Positions 51,801 to 54,800 of a stretch of DNA of 64,000 nt are shown here, piece after piece; position 1 is the first letter of the stretch, and each line of letters opens with the position of its first letter. The position numbers were made by a program, and so were the translations under genes. Under the pieces are notes generated by a model. That model saw nothing but the letters and a program-made list of their open reading frames with translations, searched no databases and was not told the origin of the DNA. The stretch is from Conus ventricosus (lineage: Eukaryota; Mollusca; Gastropoda; Neogastropoda; Conidae): positions 139,689,679-139,753,678 of the forward strand of contig CM031595.1 in NCBI GenBank assembly GCA_018398815.1. The letters run 5' to 3'.

Positions 51801-54800
51801 ATGAGATAAACCCTGAAACAACAAGGGAAAAAAACAGGTTTGTGTGTGCTTGATGTCCTGAAATAACAAGACAGGCTCCTTTGCGTGCACAATACCCCAA
51901 AACATTTAAATGAATTCAACCATATAAATCCTAGATACAACCTTAATGACAGACCATAAAACACAGTCCGTATACTGTGTGCATTCTAGCACATGCACCA
52001 ACAGAGTAACAAACTGCCACTTATACACACTTTATTGCTTTTATACGCCATCTTTTTGTCTTAGTCAGTACTTACAAAGACCACCTTTACTAATTCCTAA
52101 AACTTACCAGATAACTTGTAACACAATGGCCTCAGCACCAGCCAACAAATGAAACAACAGAGAACTGCAAACATGGTCTAAATCTTTGGACAAAACCTAT
52201 TATTTTCAGTTAGGACCGTGTTTTCATGCTTACATCCCTTGTTCAACTTTCGTTTGCATGTTGAATGTGTGTTGTGACTTTACTAGACATTTTGGATCAG
52301 AGCCAACGAGTAAAATAACCCAGAATTGCAAATATGGTCCAAATCTTGGACAAGCCCTGTTATTTTCAGATAGGACCATGTTTTCATGCTTACATCCCAT
52401 GTTCAACTTCTTTCAAATGAAACAAACACAAATAGCCTCAATTTTAATTGAAATTCTTCAAATGTTGAATGTGTGCTGTGACTTTACGAGAATTTTTGGA
52501 TCATTATTTAAATGTGTGTTCTGGATTTTCTGTGTTTCAGGCAACAAGGCTACCCAGGACACAGGGCAGAGTTTGTTTTGGCTACTGAGGAAGATACGGG
52601 TGAAAGACTTTCAGAGAAAAGTAACACAAAACTGAAAAAGATGATAATGATATGTACATACATAGTACCTCGTTGGTCATGTCGTTGCCATTTACAAACA
52701 TGACTTTCCATTCAGGCGGTAAACTGTTGGTGTCAACAGCAAATCCATTGTTCTGTGAGGTAATGAATGCTCCGTCCCATTTTCTAGGTTATCACTGGCT
52801 TGTTGTGTCACCCTGAAAATACATAATCATAATCAAGTAATACAGTAAATATCTGGTGCTAAATAATGACAGTGCTAAACAACAGAACATGCATGATAGA
52901 ACTATGACAAAACAAAATGTGAAGAATCTGAGGTTGCTGCAATTAAATCTTACTTGTATTAATTTTCACTACTACAATTACATTGTTGCTTGCATACATC
53001 GTTATCATCTTGGATGAACATAAACCGGAAAATAAAAGGTAATAACTATATTGCTTTCAAGTACAGTTGCGTAACAGAAGAAAGAATTTGAACTGTTTTA
53101 AAGGTAATCTTTACCCCCTGTACATCAATGATAAATTTGATCATCATTACTTTATGGCCATGTCACCAAATATGCATAGCTTCCTGATTAAAACAAAAAA
53201 GGCATAATAACAATACACAGTTGTAAAATTGTCATATCTATTTCAAATAGGTCTTTTCATTAACCGATGTTTCCTTTGTCAAGAGGATTAGACAGACAGC
53301 ATGTTAAGGAAAAGAGGAGAGAGTAAAACTGGTTCAATAGTGTATTTCAAAAGTATCGGAATTTGATATTTTTTGAAAATGTAAAATTCTTTCCTTTCTT
53401 TGATCACCCCCGCCCCCCCCGCCCCTCCCCACCCCCCCGCACCACCCCCCCCCCCCCTACCCCCCCCCCCCCCCCCCCCACCCCCCCCCAATCCTTCTAA
53501 AATGAGATAAATGGCAACTAGGGGCCGGCTAGCTCAGTTGGTAGACGCCTACTCGTGATCCTGGGGTTTGCGTGTTCGAATTACGGTATAGGGGGATTTT
53601 TCCCTCGGAGTAACATTTGTTTCTGACGTCCATTCCCCAAATCGTCCTTCGAATGAACTAAAAACGAGTTTCCATGTGTGAACTCACGCATAACATCTGC
53701 ACACACTTAAAAATCCCATCACCAAATTCTGGTAAGAGAAGGCCAGTTTTGGCCGTTGGTATGTATGACACGAGACACAATAGCATGCACATACCCCGAA
53801 GATGGAGTATGGCTGCCTTAATGGCGGTATAAAAAAGGTCAACACACAAAACTCCACTGCCTGGCTATACAGGAGTGTCTCCGCAGGAGTATTCCTGCGT
53901 AAAATTAAGAAAAAACGCAAAGAAAGAAAAGAAAAGAAAAAAAGGCAATGCTAATTATCACAATGCTTGATAAATATTATTCTCCCTGAGCAACACTTTC
54001 ATCAGTAATGCAAGCTAAAAAAGGAGGGAAAGGAAAAACATCCAGATGGAAAGCAATTACATTCAAGCAAAGATAAATATGGCGAGAATGCCATTTTGCA
54101 AATGCGAGCAAGTGTGAGTGTTGTGTTGTGTGTGTGTGTGTGTTGTGTTTGTGTGGTGTGTTTTGAGAGTTTGTGTGTTTGTGTGTGAGTGTGTGTGTGT
54201 GTGTGGCGGTGTGTGGTGTGTGTGGTGTGGTTGTGTGTTATGCTGCACAAAAGTCCCTGTGCGTGCAATGCAATATATGTATCTGTCACCATCTACAACT
54301 ACATCTATAATCCATGAAAAAAAGATGATTCATAAAAAACAATGCAAACCCTTAAAAACAAAAATGATCCCCTGATACAATGTACAAATTCAAAACACCC
54401 TGTACAATTAAGAGCAAAAAGAACAAGAACCCCTGGCCCACCTATTGCCAAGCGGCATCTTTGTAGTGTCGTTGCCCCCCGGCAGCCAGGCCGTCAGCTG
54501 ATGGCCCATACAGATACAAACACCGGGCTCTGCCCGGCGTCTCCAGAACCTGTACATAACACTCCATCATCGAGGCAGGGTGCCAGAGATTTCTTTTGAT
54601 AATGCTGCTTTTCTAGTGGTGCTGTGGCAGTGGCAGCTGTTCCTGCTACAGTTTGCTGTGGTCAAGTGAGCAACAATAGCCTACACTAAAAACCAATGCA
54701 GTCATAAAAATAACAGTTCACTGCTATAATGACAAAAACCAATTCAGTCCCACAGCAATAAGGACTGTGCACAACCAATAACAGTCACAGCAATAAGGAC

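Noticed and set aside
53521..53595. Functional tRNA gene
   Set aside because: A and B boxes are present, but the cloverleaf is not complete and the sequence continues into a SINE body with an A-rich tail.
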